From: Oceaniglobus ichthyenteri
Lineage (GTDB): Bacteria; Pseudomonadota; Alphaproteobacteria; Rhodobacterales; Rhodobacteraceae
DNA: 64,000 nt
Assembly (NCBI RefSeq): GCF_003057885.1
Contig: NZ_QAGK01000007.1
Location: forward strand, 124,001 to 188,000
Direction of reading: 5' to 3'
The notes beneath the pieces are model-generated. The model was not told the origin of the DNA and searched no databases. It saw nothing but the letters and a program-made list of their open reading frames with translations. Below are positions 9,640 through 18,518 of the stretch, one piece after another (position 1 is the first letter of the stretch; every line of letters begins with the position of its first letter). The position numbers and the translations under genes were made by a program.

Positions 9640-11394
9640 TTAAACCATTACCGCGCCGGAACGACCGATGGCGTCTTTGGTGGACGCTTCGCCCAACAAC
9701 ATCTTGTTGTGTGCTTCGCCTGACGGGATCATCGGGAAGCAATTTTCGTGTTTTTCGACTAGACAATCAAACACGACTGGCCCGGCATGGGTGATCATCT
9801 CGATAATCGCATCGTCCAGGGTGTCAGGGTCATCACACCGGATTCCTTTGGCGCCAAAGCTTTCAGCCAATTTGACAAAATCAGGCAGGGATTCTGACCA
9901 GGAATGTGAATACCGCTCACCATGAAGCAATTCCTGCCATTGGCGCACCATGCCCAGGCGTTCGTTGTTCATGATGAACTGTTTGACCGGCAGGCGATAT
10001 TGCATCACCGTGCCCATTTCCTGCATGTTCATCAACCACGATGCCTCGCCCGCGACGTTGATCACCAAAGCATCGGGGTGGGCCATCTGCACGCCAACCG
10101 ACGCCGGGAAACCATACCCCATGGTGCCCAGTCCCCCCGATGTCATCCACCGGTTCGGGTCTTCAAAATCAAGGTATTGCGCCGCCCACATCTGATGCTG
10201 GCCCACCTCGGTGGTGATATAGCGATCATACTTTTTTGTCAGCTCTTCCAACCGCTTAAGCGCATACTGGGGTTTGATGATTTTCCCTTTTTGAGAGAAT
10301 TTCAGGCAATCAATGGCCCGCCACGCATCGATTTTTTTCCACCACTTTGCCAGGCCTTCGCGCTGGGGTTGCAAACCGCGCTCTTTCCAGACGGCGATCA
10401 GTTGTTCCAACACCTGGGTGACATCCCCGATGATCGGCATTTCAACGCGGATCACCTTGTTGATCGAACTGGGGTCGATATCGATATGGGCCTTGCGTGA
10501 ATTCGGGCTGAATTCTTCGACCCGCCCGGTGATCCGGTCATCAAACCGCGCGCCGATGTTGACCATCAGGTCACAGCCGTGCATGGCCATGTTCGCCTCG
10601 TAAAGTCCATGCATGCCCAACATGCCCAGCCATTGCTTGCCCGACGCCGGATAGGCCCCCAGACCCATCAATGTACTGGTGACAGGAAAACCGGTCAGTT
10701 CGGCCAGTTCGCGCAACAATTCTGACGCGCGCGGCCCGGAATTGATGACGCCGCCACCGGTGTACAGGATCGGGCGTTCGGATTTTGCCATCGCTTCGGC
10801 CAGTTCGGCGATTGTATCGGGGTTGCCCATGGTTTTTGGCTGATAATGGCTGACCTTGACCTTTTGTTTTGGGACATAGGTGCCATTGGCGAATTGTACG
10901 TCTTTCGGGATATCCACCAAAACCGGGCCGGGGCGGCCGGATGTGGCAACGTGAAACGCCTCGTGGATCGTGCCGGAAAGCTTGTCAGTCTCTTTCACCA
11001 GCCAGTTGTGTTTGGTGCAGGGGCGGGTGATGCCAACGGTGTCGGCCTCTTGAAACGCATCGTTGCCAATCATGAAGGTCGGAACCTGGCCGGTCAGAAC
11101 GACAATCGGGATCGAATCCATCAACGCATCGGTCAACCCGGTGACCGCATTGGTCGCGCCGGGGCCGGATGTCACAAGGCACACGCCGGGCTTGCCGGTG
11201 GCGCGGGCGTATCCTTCGGCGGCATGGGTGGCGGCCTGTTCGTGGCGCACCAGAACGTGGCGGATTTCGTTTTGCTGAAATATCTCGTCGTAAATCGGCA
11301 GAACGGCACCACCGGGGTACCCAAACACCACCTCAACCCCTTGATCCTTGAGCGCCTTTACCACCATGGCGGCCCCGGTCATCGTCTTTTTCAT
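9640..11394 (-). CDS. ilvB: Acetolactate synthase large (catalytic) subunit
   Basis: 584 residues. This thiamin-diphosphate enzyme condenses pyruvate with pyruvate or 2-oxobutyrate, the first common step of valine, leucine and isoleucine synthesis. The three domains are visible: the N-terminal pyrimidine-binding domain with FGYPGGAVLPIYDE and RHEQAATHAAEGYARA (catalytic Glu), a central FAD/DHS-like domain, and the C-terminal diphosphate-binding domain. In the latter the usual GDGS motif reads GEAS (NVAGEASWLMNMQEM); I recall this variant from other alphaproteobacterial IlvB proteins, so I do not read it as inactivation. GGAGAG precedes the ATG. Expression is probably controlled by the attenuator at 11438-11536. 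Confidence 0.96.
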   Translation of the reverse strand: MKKTMTGAAMVVKALKDQGVEVVFGYPGGAVLPIYDEIFQQNEIRHVLVRHEQAATHAAEGYARATGKPGVCLVTSGPGATNAVTGLTDALMDSIPIVVLTGQVPTFMIGNDAFQEADTVGITRPCTKHNWLVKETDKLSGTIHEAFHVATSGRPGPVLVDIPKDVQFANGTYVPKQKVKVSHYQPKTMGNPDTIAELAEAMAKSERPILYTGGGVINSGPRASELLRELAELTGFPVTSTLMGLGAYPASGKQWLGMLGMHGLYEANMAMHGCDLMVNIGARFDDRITGRVEEFSPNSRKAHIDIDPSSINKVIRVEMPIIGDVTQVLEQLIAVWKERGLQPQREGLAKWWKKIDAWRAIDCLKFSQKGKIIKPQYALKRLEELTKKYDRYITTEVGQHQMWAAQYLDFEDPNRWMTSGGLGTMGYGFPASVGVQMAHPDALVINVAGEASWLMNMQEMGTVMQYRLPVKQFIMNNERLGMVRQWQELLHGERYSHSWSESLPDFVKLAESFGAKGIRCDDPDTLDDAIIEMITHAGPVVFDCLVEKHENCFPMIPSGEAHNKMLLGEASTKDAIGRSGAVMV

Positions 11395-11437
11395 CACGTT
11401 CTCTCCGCATTTGCCAATTGGCCTGTCTTTCGGTCAT

Positions 11438-11462
11438 AAAAAAACCCCCGTTTGATCGGGGG
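11438..11462 (-). terminator. ilv attenuator terminator
   Basis: On the minus strand CCCCCG/CGGGGG forms the stem and TTTTTTT follows. It lies between the leader peptide and ilvB, 43 bases before the ilvB start. Its 5' arm abuts CCCCATGCGC, which can pair with GCGCATGGG near the end of the leader peptide, giving an alternative fold. Confidence 0.85.
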
Positions 11463-11488
11463 CGCATGGGGTACCTTTTGGGTGTCCG

Positions 11489-11536
11489 TTACCGGCCCAT
11501 GCGCGCGTATCTTACAATGACGACGATGACAGACAT
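11489..11536 (-). CDS. ilvB leader peptide (transcription attenuation)
   Basis: A 15-residue peptide, MSVIVVIVRYARMGR, with six Val/Ile codons within positions 3-8. AGGAG lies 9 bases before its ATG. It sits between a sigma70-like promoter and an intrinsic terminator upstream of acetolactate synthase. This is the classic arrangement of branched-chain attenuation: ribosome stalling at Val/Ile codons when charged tRNA is scarce lets the upstream RNA take up an antiterminating fold, so ilvB is read. The peptide is too short for most gene finders. Confidence 0.85.
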   Translation of the reverse strand: MSVIVVIVRYARMGR

Positions 11537-11565
11537 GCGCCTGGCTCCTATTTCGCTATTTTAGC

Positions 11566-11594
11566 AACTTAGAAGCGGCGCAGGGGGCCGTCAA
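11566..11594 (-). promoter_or_regulatory. Putative ilvB leader promoter
   Basis: On the minus strand TTGACG (11589-11594) is followed after 17 bases by TAAGTT (11566-11571). Transcription would begin near 11559, giving a leader of about 165 bases before ilvB. The -35 box is strong and the -10 box weak. Confidence 0.55.
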
Positions 11595-11769
11595 CCAGTC
11601 TTGAAATTAAAAGTGTCCCTGGGGTGTGGCATATTGTACTTTTCTTGCGCCAATCCGCTGTTTTGTCGGTGAATGCAAAAAGGCCGGGCGATTTTGCCAG
11701 TCTGACGCACCGCGAATGCCAAAATATTCATGCCCGAGGCCAAATGCATCCGGTTGGGATGCGCCCTGT

Positions 11770-12600
11770 TCACCGGGTGGGGCGGGTGTCGGGCAGGTTG
11801 ATCTGCGCCACCTGTTCGGCGATCGGATCGGTTGATTGTGGATTAAGAGCCGATGAATAGGCGGATTCCTCTTTCAACGGCTCCCATTGGCCACCTGTGT
11901 ACACCTCCAACCCGGAAAAACGGGCCTTATATCCCATCTTTGGGCTGCCGGGCACCCAATAGCCAAGGTAAACAAAAGGCAGATCCGCCTCGCGGGCGAT
12001 TTCGATGTGGTCCAATATCACGTGGGTGCCCAGACTTTCGGCCGGTGTTTCAGTGTCGTAAAACGAATAAACCATCGAAAGACCATCGGCCAGAACATCG
12101 GTCAGACACACAGCGGCCAGTTCGCGATTGCGCGGTGTCGGGCCGGGGCGGGAATATTCGATCACGCGACTGCGGATCGGTGTTTCCTCGATCATCGCGG
12201 CGAATTCGAAAATATCCATATCCGCCATCCCGCCGGTGGCATGGCGGCTTTCCAGATATCGGCGGAACAAGGCGAATTGATCTTCGGTGGCCCAGGGCGA
12301 ATTTGCCTGCCGCTCCAGATGGGTATTGCGGCGCAGGATTTTGCGCTGTGTGCGTGACGGTTTGAAATCGGCCACCCGCACCCGCGCCGACAGACAGGCC
12401 GAACATTCGGCGCAAGACGGACGGTAAAGCACATTTTGTGATCGGCGAAACCCCTGCTGAGACAGGCTATCGTTCAGCGTAGCGGCATATTCGCCCTGCA
12501 ACGCGGTAAACAGCTTTCGCTCCATCCGGCCCTCAAGATAGGGGCAGGGCTGTGGAGCCGTCACATAGAATTGTGGGGCGATAGGAAGAGTGTGGCGCAT
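11770..12600 (-). CDS. bpt: Aspartate/glutamate leucyltransferase (N-end rule)
   Basis: 276 residues from the ATG at 12600. It belongs to the bacterial Bpt/Ate family, which transfers leucine from leucyl-tRNA to proteins with N-terminal Asp or Glu, marking them for ClpAP degradation. The family signature is intact: [47 protein letters not shown] with its cysteine cluster, then RNTHLE, and C-terminally [22 protein letters not shown]. Length is normal (about 250-280). The frame is open 8 codons upstream, but [13 protein letters not shown] matches the usual start. The neighbours give no functional link. Confidence 0.93.
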   Translation of the reverse strand: MRHTLPIAPQFYVTAPQPCPYLEGRMERKLFTALQGEYAATLNDSLSQQGFRRSQNVLYRPSCAECSACLSARVRVADFKPSRTQRKILRRNTHLERQANSPWATEDQFALFRRYLESRHATGGMADMDIFEFAAMIEETPIRSRVIEYSRPGPTPRNRELAAVCLTDVLADGLSMVYSFYDTETPAESLGTHVILDHIEIAREADLPFVYLGYWVPGSPKMGYKARFSGLEVYTGGQWEPLKEESAYSSALNPQSTDPIAEQVAQINLPDTRPTR

Positions 12601-12677
12601 GGCATCCCGGTGGTCTGGTCGCACTTGTACTTAAAGTAACAACCGTTTTCAATTTGGCCAAGCCCCATACTGCGCCT

Positions 12678-13151
12678 TTACGACGCAGCCCGGTTCAGCG
12701 CGGCCGTGCCCATGACGTAATCGGTCAACCCCTGTGCACGGGCCGAGGTCAGCATCAAAACGATGGAAATCAGTTGAACCGGGAAGAACGTGACCGACAC
12801 GGCATATCCCAATGTGTGCAAAAACGCCGCCATCAGATCAAATCGTGCGCCCTGTGAGGTACGCAGTTCGATCGCCATCAGGCGCATGCCCGGCGTGCCC
12901 GACCAATTGGCCAAAGATACGACACGGTACATGAAACTGATCACGCCAAACAGCATCGGCAGGAAAAACAGCCCGATAAAAAGGGTGAACGGCACCAGTA
13001 CCGCCGTAATCACGCCAATGATCACCACATCCACCACCCAGGCCAGCAACCGTTTGGATGGCACATTCTCGTAAAACCCAGACTGACGGTCAGGGTCAGG
13101 CAAACCCCAGTTTACGGGGGCAGTATCGGGGCGAATATCGTCAAAGCGCAT
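12678..13151 (-). CDS. RDD family membrane protein
   Basis: 157 residues from the ATG at 13151. An RDD domain (about residues 25-150) has three hydrophobic segments: VVDVVIIGVITAVLVPFTLF, LFFLPMLFGVISFMYRVV, and a C-terminal one around VSVTFFPVQLISIVLML. The conserved Arg and Asp are in KRLLAWVVD, and GTPGMRLMAIEL follows the second segment, as in the family. RDD proteins are of unclear role; some have been linked to ion transport. The frame continues upstream into the DUF2852 gene, so the start is a judgement based on where similarity begins. It is probably co-transcribed with the gene at 13219-13635. Confidence 0.85.
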   Translation of the reverse strand: MRFDDIRPDTAPVNWGLPDPDRQSGFYENVPSKRLLAWVVDVVIIGVITAVLVPFTLFIGLFFLPMLFGVISFMYRVVSLANWSGTPGMRLMAIELRTSQGARFDLMAAFLHTLGYAVSVTFFPVQLISIVLMLTSARAQGLTDYVMGTAALNRAAS

Positions 13152-13218
13152 GAATTTGTCCGGTTGGGTATAAGGTGTATATGGCCCGCCCGGTGGGGCA
13201 GGCCAAGGGGATTTGCGA

Positions 13219-13635
13219 TCAAACCTCGATCGGGGTGGCATCGCGTTTGTCATTGGTGCTGGCGCGGTCATCCATGAATTGGTCAAACTCGGCCTTGTCC
13301 TTGGCTTCGCGCAACCGCTCAAGAAACTCTTGAAATGCGGCTTGTTCGTCTTCCAAGCGGCGCAGGGTGTCGGCCTTGTAGGCATCGAATGCGGTGTTGC
13401 CGCTGCTGCGATAGGCGGCCATCGGCCCGCGCCGCGCCACGCTGCGGCAGGATTTGTTAAACATGCGTTTGCTCCAGATCATATAGGCCAACAGGGCCAG
13501 GCCCACGGGCCAGAAAACGATAAATCCAACGATCATCGCGGCAATCCACGCGCCTTTGCCTTTTTCATCAAGCCAGCTTTCGGAACGTGCAAACCACGAC
13601 ATACGGGTTTGGGGGGTGTCAGCAAAGGTGCTCAT
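13219..13635 (-). CDS. DUF2852 membrane protein
   Basis: 138 residues from the ATG at 13635, which has GGAGA upstream. A single strong membrane segment (WIAAMIVGFIVFWPVGLALL, about residues 32-52) is followed by WSKRMFNKS and a charged, helical cytoplasmic part rich in E, R and K (LRRLEDEQAAFQEFLERLRE). This matches DUF2852, a proteobacterial family of unknown function. It heads a probable two-gene unit with the RDD protein. Its promoter region contains two palindromic operator-like sites (13662-13678 and 13720-13736), so it is likely regulated. Confidence 0.85.
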   Translation of the reverse strand: MSTFADTPQTRMSWFARSESWLDEKGKGAWIAAMIVGFIVFWPVGLALLAYMIWSKRMFNKSCRSVARRGPMAAYRSSGNTAFDAYKADTLRRLEDEQAAFQEFLERLREAKDKAEFDQFMDDRASTNDKRDATPIEV

Positions 13636-13661
13636 GGTGTGTCTCCGTTTCGGGGGTTTAA

Positions 13662-13678
13662 TGTAAATCTCTTTCACA
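13662..13678. promoter_or_regulatory. Operator-like imperfect palindrome, DUF2852 leader side
   Basis: TGTAAATCTCTTTCACA, an imperfect copy of the perfect palindrome 58 bases away. It lies 27 bases upstream of the DUF2852 start codon, where a bound protein could block transcription. Confidence 0.5.
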
Positions 13679-13719
13679 TTGAAAAGATGTATATTGTGCC
13701 ACCATGGTTCAAGGGTGGA

Positions 13720-13736
13720 TGTAAATCTAATTTACA
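13720..13736. promoter_or_regulatory. Operator-like perfect palindrome TGTAAAT-CTA-ATTTACA
   Basis: A perfect 7+7 inverted repeat around CTA. Its right half supplies the TTTACA that could act as -35 box of a plus-strand promoter (TTTACA, 17 bases, TAAAAA). It also lies upstream of the DUF2852 promoter region on the other strand, so one protein could control both directions. I cannot assign the regulator. Confidence 0.55.
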
Positions 13737-13765
13737 TTATTTTTATTTACCAATAAAAACAGTGT

Positions 13766-13849
13766 CCTGGCGCATGTTACTGTTGGGTTGATGATGCAGG
13801 ATTGCGCCGTTGGGCAACCGGAAATGCCCGGTTGGTCGGCAGTTTTTTT
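13766..13849 (+). ncRNA. Candidate small RNA with own promoter and terminator
   Basis: A promoter-like TTTACA (13731-13736), 17-base spacer and TAAAAA (13754-13759) predicts a start near 13766. About 40 bases later comes a hairpin (GCCG...CAACCGG / CCGGTTG...CGGC, 13806-13840) followed by TTTTTTT (13843-13849), a plus-strand terminator. No plus-strand gene exists upstream for it to serve. The transcript would be about 84 bases. A 20-codon frame (MMQDCAVGQPEMPGWSAVFL) runs through the hairpin but ends inside the T-run, so it is unlikely to be the point. The remaining bases to 13938 hold only the DUF1428 upstream region. Confidence 0.35.
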
Positions 13850-13938
13850 ATGAAAAGCACCACGTTGGAAACAAATTGTTTGACCGACCAACACTATGCC
13901 GTACCCTGAACCGCACGCGTTCTCAGGGAGTTTGAACC

Positions 13939-14289
13939 ATGTTCATTGATGTAATGGTCGCGCCGGTCAAAACCGCGCGCAAGACCGCATATATCGAATT
14001 ATCCACGGAAATGTCGGCGCTGTTTCTGGATAATGGCGCGGTTGGCTATACCGAATGCTGGGGAAGCGATGTGCCACAGGGCGTGCGCACATCTTTTCCG
14101 CTCTCCGTTGAATTGGCCGAGGATGAAACCTGCGCGGTCTGCTTCATCACCTATCCCGACAAGGCCACGCGCGATGCCTGTATGGAGTTTGTGATGGCCG
14201 ATGAAACCGCCAACCAGATGATGCAAAAAATGCCGCTGGATGGCGAAAGAATGATTTTCGGCGGCTTTGAAACCATCGTCGCCCTTTAG
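13939..14289 (+). CDS. DUF1428 family protein (YbaA-like)
   Basis: 116 residues. The sequence fits DUF1428, a small cytoplasmic alpha/beta family of the dimeric alpha-beta barrel type (MFIDVMVAPV at the start, VGYTECWGSDVP, then MPLDGERMIFGGFETIV at the end). The family has no established reaction. GGGAG is placed well before the ATG. It faces away from DUF2852 and converges with the lyase at 14324, only 34 bases later. Confidence 0.87.
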   Translation: MFIDVMVAPVKTARKTAYIELSTEMSALFLDNGAVGYTECWGSDVPQGVRTSFPLSVELAEDETCAVCFITYPDKATRDACMEFVMADETANQMMQKMPLDGERMIFGGFETIVAL

Positions 14290-14323
14290 ACCAAAGGCCT
14301 ACATCACACTGCTAGCGAAACCT

Positions 14324-15352
14324 TTATGCCGGCCCTTCGCTTAAAATGCACATCACCCGCGATTGGCTGCCAAGGCCCAGTGTCTGCCGATGTTCGTCCG
14401 TCAACGACAGGACAGCCGCCAATCCCGCCCCGCCCGAGGGCGAGGTGGCCAAACCGGCCTCGGCCAAGTGCGGTAAAACGGCGGCCACTGCCTGATCCGA
14501 GATGGTCAGAAATGCGTCGGCGTCTTCGGTCAGCCCGGCGAGGGCGATCAACGACGCCTCTTTGCAATCCAGCCGCCCCATGTTTGATTCCGGGCCGGGT
14601 GCCGCCACCACAGCGCCCGCGCGCACCCCATTGCGCAGCGATGGTGCGCGGTCAGGTTCGACCACGACAATACACACACTATCGCCCCAGATTTCGCGCA
14701 TATGCGCCGCAACAGCCGCAGCCATGCCGCCGACACCGGCCTGTAAAAATACATGGGTGGGCGGGATCGGGGCCTGTGTCACCGCCTCATGGGCCATAAC
14801 CAGATATCCCTCCATCAACCGATGGGGCAGGTCGGTGTATCCGGGCCAGGAACTGTCCGAAAGCAGGGTCCAGCCCCGCGCATCGGCGGCTTTCGCGGCG
14901 GCGGCCATGCTGTCTTCGTAAACCGCCCCTTCGCGCACCACGTTGGCCCCCCACTGGCGCAGCCGGTCGGCGAACGCCTCGGGCACCGTATCGGCGATAT
15001 AAACCACGGCTTTGGCGCCAAACGCCTGCGCGCCGGCGGCCACTGACAACCCGTGATTTCCCGCGCTGGCGGTGACAAACACCCGGTCTTTCACGCCGTC
15101 CGTTTCGGCCAGATGCGCAATGACATAGGCGGCGCCCAAGGCTTTGAAACTGCCCAATCCCATGCGGGTGCGTTCGTCTTTCACCCAAAGTTCGGCGCAA
15201 CGGGCCGCCTGGGCCAAATTGGTGGCGTTGACCAATGGGGTCTGCATGGCCTTGGGGCACCGGCGCAACAGTGCCAGCGGCGCGTCGACATTGCGCGAAG
15301 GCAGCGGCGCGCCCGCCGTGATCCGACGTTCATGCAGATCAATCTCAATCAT
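14324..15352 (-). CDS. PLP-dependent diaminopropionate ammonia-lyase-like enzyme
   Basis: 342 residues. It is a fold-type II pyridoxal-phosphate enzyme: MGLGSFKALGAAY carries the probable PLP lysine K70, SAGNHGLSVA is the phosphate-proximal motif, and QAGVGGMAAAVA is the glycine loop. PESNMGRLDCKEAS is characteristic of diaminopropionate ammonia-lyases, which split 2,3-diaminopropionate into pyruvate and two ammonia. It is about 50 residues shorter than typical DpaL (around 400), so substrate assignment is tentative; a serine or threonine dehydratase activity is possible. The start overlaps the end of the Nit gene by 8 bases, so the two are co-transcribed. Confidence 0.8.
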   Translation of the reverse strand: MIEIDLHERRITAGAPLPSRNVDAPLALLRRCPKAMQTPLVNATNLAQAARCAELWVKDERTRMGLGSFKALGAAYVIAHLAETDGVKDRVFVTASAGNHGLSVAAGAQAFGAKAVVYIADTVPEAFADRLRQWGANVVREGAVYEDSMAAAAKAADARGWTLLSDSSWPGYTDLPHRLMEGYLVMAHEAVTQAPIPPTHVFLQAGVGGMAAAVAAHMREIWGDSVCIVVVEPDRAPSLRNGVRAGAVVAAPGPESNMGRLDCKEASLIALAGLTEDADAFLTISDQAVAAVLPHLAEAGLATSPSGGAGLAAVLSLTDEHRQTLGLGSQSRVMCILSEGPA

Positions 15353-16196
15353 TTTCGGCCCTCTCAGTCGTCACCATATCAAAAGTCCGGTCATGGCGCA
15401 GTGATGGAATTTGCCCGCGCACCTTGGCGACTTGTTCAAGGTCAAGATCGACAATCGCCGTGCCCGGCCCGTCATTGCCCATATCGCACATCACCTCGCC
15501 CCAGGGCGACACAACCAGGGAATGGCCAAAGGTGCGCCGCCCATCGGCGTGGTACCCCACCTGTGCCGGAGCGACGATGAAGCAGCCGTTTTCAATCGCC
15601 CGGGCGCGCAACAGAACATGCCAATGGGCCTCACCCGTGGCCACCATAAACGACGACGGAACAAAAATCACGTTCGCCCCCACCTGACCATAGGCGCGGT
15701 ACAGATGCGCAAAACGCAAATCGTAACAAATCGACAGGCCCATCGCGCCCCAGGGGGTGTTGGCGACCGTACCATGGGTGCCCGGCGCGAAGTGATCCGA
15801 TTCGCCTGACGGGCGCTTGCCCTTCAGAAATACGTCGAACAAATGAATTTTGTCATAACGCGCGGCAATCGCCCCGGTCGCATCAATCAGACAGCCGTGG
15901 TTCAAGAATTTGCCATCCTGCCCCAAAACTGGCGTCGAACCCGTGTTGATCCACAGCCCATGACGCGCCGCCGCATCACGACAGGCGGCGATGAACGGGT
16001 CATCCTGTGCGGCCACAACCTGTGTTTTTGCTGTGGCAAAATCACGGTTACATAGCCCCGCCATTTCGGGCAGGGCCAGTATATCGCACCCCGCATCACC
16101 CGCCCGGGCCGCCGCATCGCGCATGAATGCGATGTTGGGCGCGTGGCAGTTGGCCGAGGTCATTTGCGCCATGCACAATTTCAAAACCCCGGCCAC
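15345..16196 (-). CDS. Carbon-nitrogen hydrolase (Nit1/Nit2-like amidase)
   Basis: 283 residues from a GTG at 16196. The catalytic triad of the nitrilase superfamily is visible: E44 (LALPEMAG), K116 (YDKIHLFD) and C157 (GLSICYDLRF). The DVFLKG...ESDHFAPGT insert and CYDLRFAHLYRAY match the Nit subfamily, some members of which hydrolyse deaminated glutathione as a repair step. The protein is cytoplasmic. It starts 6 bases after the glcB stop and runs into the lyase gene, so glcB, this gene and the lyase probably form one transcript; the functional link between them is unclear. Confidence 0.88.
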   Translation of the reverse strand: MAGVLKLCMAQMTSANCHAPNIAFMRDAAARAGDAGCDILALPEMAGLCNRDFATAKTQVVAAQDDPFIAACRDAAARHGLWINTGSTPVLGQDGKFLNHGCLIDATGAIAARYDKIHLFDVFLKGKRPSGESDHFAPGTHGTVANTPWGAMGLSICYDLRFAHLYRAYGQVGANVIFVPSSFMVATGEAHWHVLLRARAIENGCFIVAPAQVGYHADGRRTFGHSLVVSPWGEVMCDMGNDGPGTAIVDLDLEQVAKVRGQIPSLRHDRTFDMVTTERAEND

Positions 16197-16202
16197 GGCG
16201 CG

Positions 16203-18341
16203 TTACCCTGCCTTCAGTTGCAAGCGTCGGGCGTGCAAAACCGGCTCGGTGTATCCCGAGGGCTGTTCGCGCCCCTTGAACACCAGATCGCAGGCGGCCT
16301 GATAGGCGATGCTGTTGTAATCGGGGGCCATCGGGCGATAGGCCGGATCGTCGGCGTTTTGCTGATCGACCACCGCGGCCATCTTTTCCATCGCGCCGCG
16401 CACCTGGTCTTCGGACACGACATCGTGGTGCAGCCAGTTGGCGATATGTTGCGCGGAAATCCGGCAGGTGGCGCGGTCTTCCATCAGGCCGACATCGTTC
16501 AGATCGGGCACTTTCGAACAACCGACCCCCTGATCGACCCAGCGCACGACATAGCCCAGGATGCCTTGGGCGTTGTTTTCAACCTCGCGCATCACCTGCG
16601 CTTCGCTCCATTTCTGGAAACTGGCGACAGGAATATCCAGAATCGTATCCACATGGGTGCGGCGCCCGCCTTTCAACAGTGCCGCCTGCACCGCAAACAC
16701 ATCCACCTGGTGGTAATGCAGCGCATGCAGGGTGGCGGCGGTGGGCGAAGGCACCCACGCGCAATTGGCGCCGGATTTGGGGTGGGCGATTTTCTGTTCC
16801 AGCATCGCCGCCATCATATCGGGCATGGCCCACATGCCCTTGCCGATTTGCGCACGCCCCGACAGCCCACATTCAAGGCCGATATCGACGTTGTTATCTT
16901 CATAACCGCCGATCCACGCCTTGCGCTTGATGAAATCCTTGCGCGAAAACGGCCCGGCCTCCATCGAGGTGTGAATCTCGTCGCCGGTGCGGTCCAGAAA
17001 ACCGGTGTTGATGAACGCCACCCGCGAACGTGCCGCGCGAATACATTGTTTCAGGTTGACCGAGGTGCGCCGTTCTTCATCCATGATGCCCAGTTTCACG
17101 GTGTTTTGCGGCAGGCCCAGGGCCTGTTCGACAAAATCAAAGGTTCTGACGGCAAAATCCACCTCGTCGGGGCCATGCATCTTGGGTTTGACCACATACA
17201 TTGATCCATGCACCGTATTGCCGCCTTCGCGTTGCAAATCATGCATGGCGATCAGGGTGGTGATCATGGCATCCATCAGCCCCTCGAACACCTCATTCCC
17301 GTCACGATCCAGAATGGCGGGGGTGGTCATCAGATGGCCGACATTGCGCACCAACATCAGTGCGCGGCCCTTCAGCACCACCTCACCACCACCGGGTGCG
17401 GTAAAGGTGCGGTCATCGGCCAGGCGGCGGGTGACAGGTTTGCCGCCCTTGTCAAAGGTTTCGGTCAAATCGCCCTTCATCAGGCCCAACCAGTTGGTAT
17501 AGGCCAAGGTCTTGTCTTCGCCATCGACACAGGCCACGGAATCTTCGCAATCCATGATCGCGGAAACCGCGCTTTCCAACCGCACATCGGCCAAACCGGC
17601 CTGATCGTGGCTGCCGATGAAATGGGTGCGGTCAAACACCAATTCCACATGCAACCCGTTGTTCACCAAAACCACCGCATCGGGGGCCTTGGGGTGACCG
17701 CGATAGCCGACGAACTTGGCCGGATCGGCCAGCGGCATATCATCAACCAACAGCGCGCCATTATGTACGTGATAGCGCCGGGCATCGGCATGGCTGCCCC
17801 CGGCAATCGGAAACGCCTGATCCAGGAACACCCGCGCGCGTGCCACAACCCGCGCCCCACGGCCCCGGTCATATCCACCCTTGGGTGGCAGGCTGCCCAT
17901 GGCATCGGTGCCATAAAAGCTGTCATACAAACTGCCCCAACGGGCATTGGCGGCGTTCAGCGCATAACGCGCATTGGTGATCGGCACCACCAACTGTGGC
18001 CCCGGCACATGGGCGATTTCCGGATCGACATTGGCGGTATCAATCTGAAAATCATCGCCTTCGGGCAAAAGATACCCGATTTCCTGCAGAAATGATTTAT
18101 AGGCGACGTGATCATGGGGCTGATTGCGCCGGGCCAGATGCCATTCATCAATCTGGCGCTGGATCTCTTCACGTTTGTTCAGGAATTCTTTGTTTTCCGG
18201 CCCGAACTCATGCAGCAGTTTCGACAGGGCCGACCAAAACGCATCCTGGCTGATTCCCGTTCCAGGCAAGGCTTGATCGTTGATAAAGGCGGCCAGGGTC
18301 GCATCCACTTGCAAACCATCGAGCGTTTCGCGCTGGGTCAT
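16203..18341 (-). CDS. glcB: Malate synthase G
   Basis: 712 residues, the normal length of the G isoform (about 720), a monomer unlike malate synthase A. It condenses glyoxylate with acetyl-CoA to malate in the glyoxylate cycle or glycolate use. Recognisable stretches include [69 protein letters not shown] with the catalytic region, and the C-terminal [20 protein letters not shown]. The ATG at 18341 has GAGATGAACG upstream. No isocitrate lyase or glycolate oxidase gene lies nearby. Confidence 0.96.
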   Translation of the reverse strand: MTQRETLDGLQVDATLAAFINDQALPGTGISQDAFWSALSKLLHEFGPENKEFLNKREEIQRQIDEWHLARRNQPHDHVAYKSFLQEIGYLLPEGDDFQIDTANVDPEIAHVPGPQLVVPITNARYALNAANARWGSLYDSFYGTDAMGSLPPKGGYDRGRGARVVARARVFLDQAFPIAGGSHADARRYHVHNGALLVDDMPLADPAKFVGYRGHPKAPDAVVLVNNGLHVELVFDRTHFIGSHDQAGLADVRLESAVSAIMDCEDSVACVDGEDKTLAYTNWLGLMKGDLTETFDKGGKPVTRRLADDRTFTAPGGGEVVLKGRALMLVRNVGHLMTTPAILDRDGNEVFEGLMDAMITTLIAMHDLQREGGNTVHGSMYVVKPKMHGPDEVDFAVRTFDFVEQALGLPQNTVKLGIMDEERRTSVNLKQCIRAARSRVAFINTGFLDRTGDEIHTSMEAGPFSRKDFIKRKAWIGGYEDNNVDIGLECGLSGRAQIGKGMWAMPDMMAAMLEQKIAHPKSGANCAWVPSPTAATLHALHYHQVDVFAVQAALLKGGRRTHVDTILDIPVASFQKWSEAQVMREVENNAQGILGYVVRWVDQGVGCSKVPDLNDVGLMEDRATCRISAQHIANWLHHDVVSEDQVRGAMEKMAAVVDQQNADDPAYRPMAPDYNSIAYQAACDLVFKGREQPSGYTEPVLHARRLQLKAG

Positions 18342-18483
18342 CGTTCATCTCACTTTTTTGAATTATTTGACGCAAGGTACGAAAATCACCGCAAAAGAAC
18401 AATATGCGACGGCATACGATTGTATATGTTTCCGGGGCGCCCCCGCGAACCTGACTTAAAATCATCTTGTCCGAAATGGGCCG

Positions 18484-18509
18484 CGGGGGCCAAACGATGC
18501 TGGCCCCCG
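18484..18509 (-). terminator. Strong hairpin after mmsA
   Basis: Nine-base inverted repeat CGGGGGCCA/TGGCCCCCG just downstream of the mmsA stop. There is no T-run on the minus strand, so it may stabilise the mRNA end or act with Rho rather than being a full intrinsic terminator. Confidence 0.45.
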
Positions 18510-18518
18510 TGTTTGCGA

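Noticed and set aside
9640-11394. Inactive acetolactate synthase because GDGS reads GEAS
   Set aside because: All other motifs are intact, and I recall the Glu variant from other alphaproteobacterial IlvB proteins.
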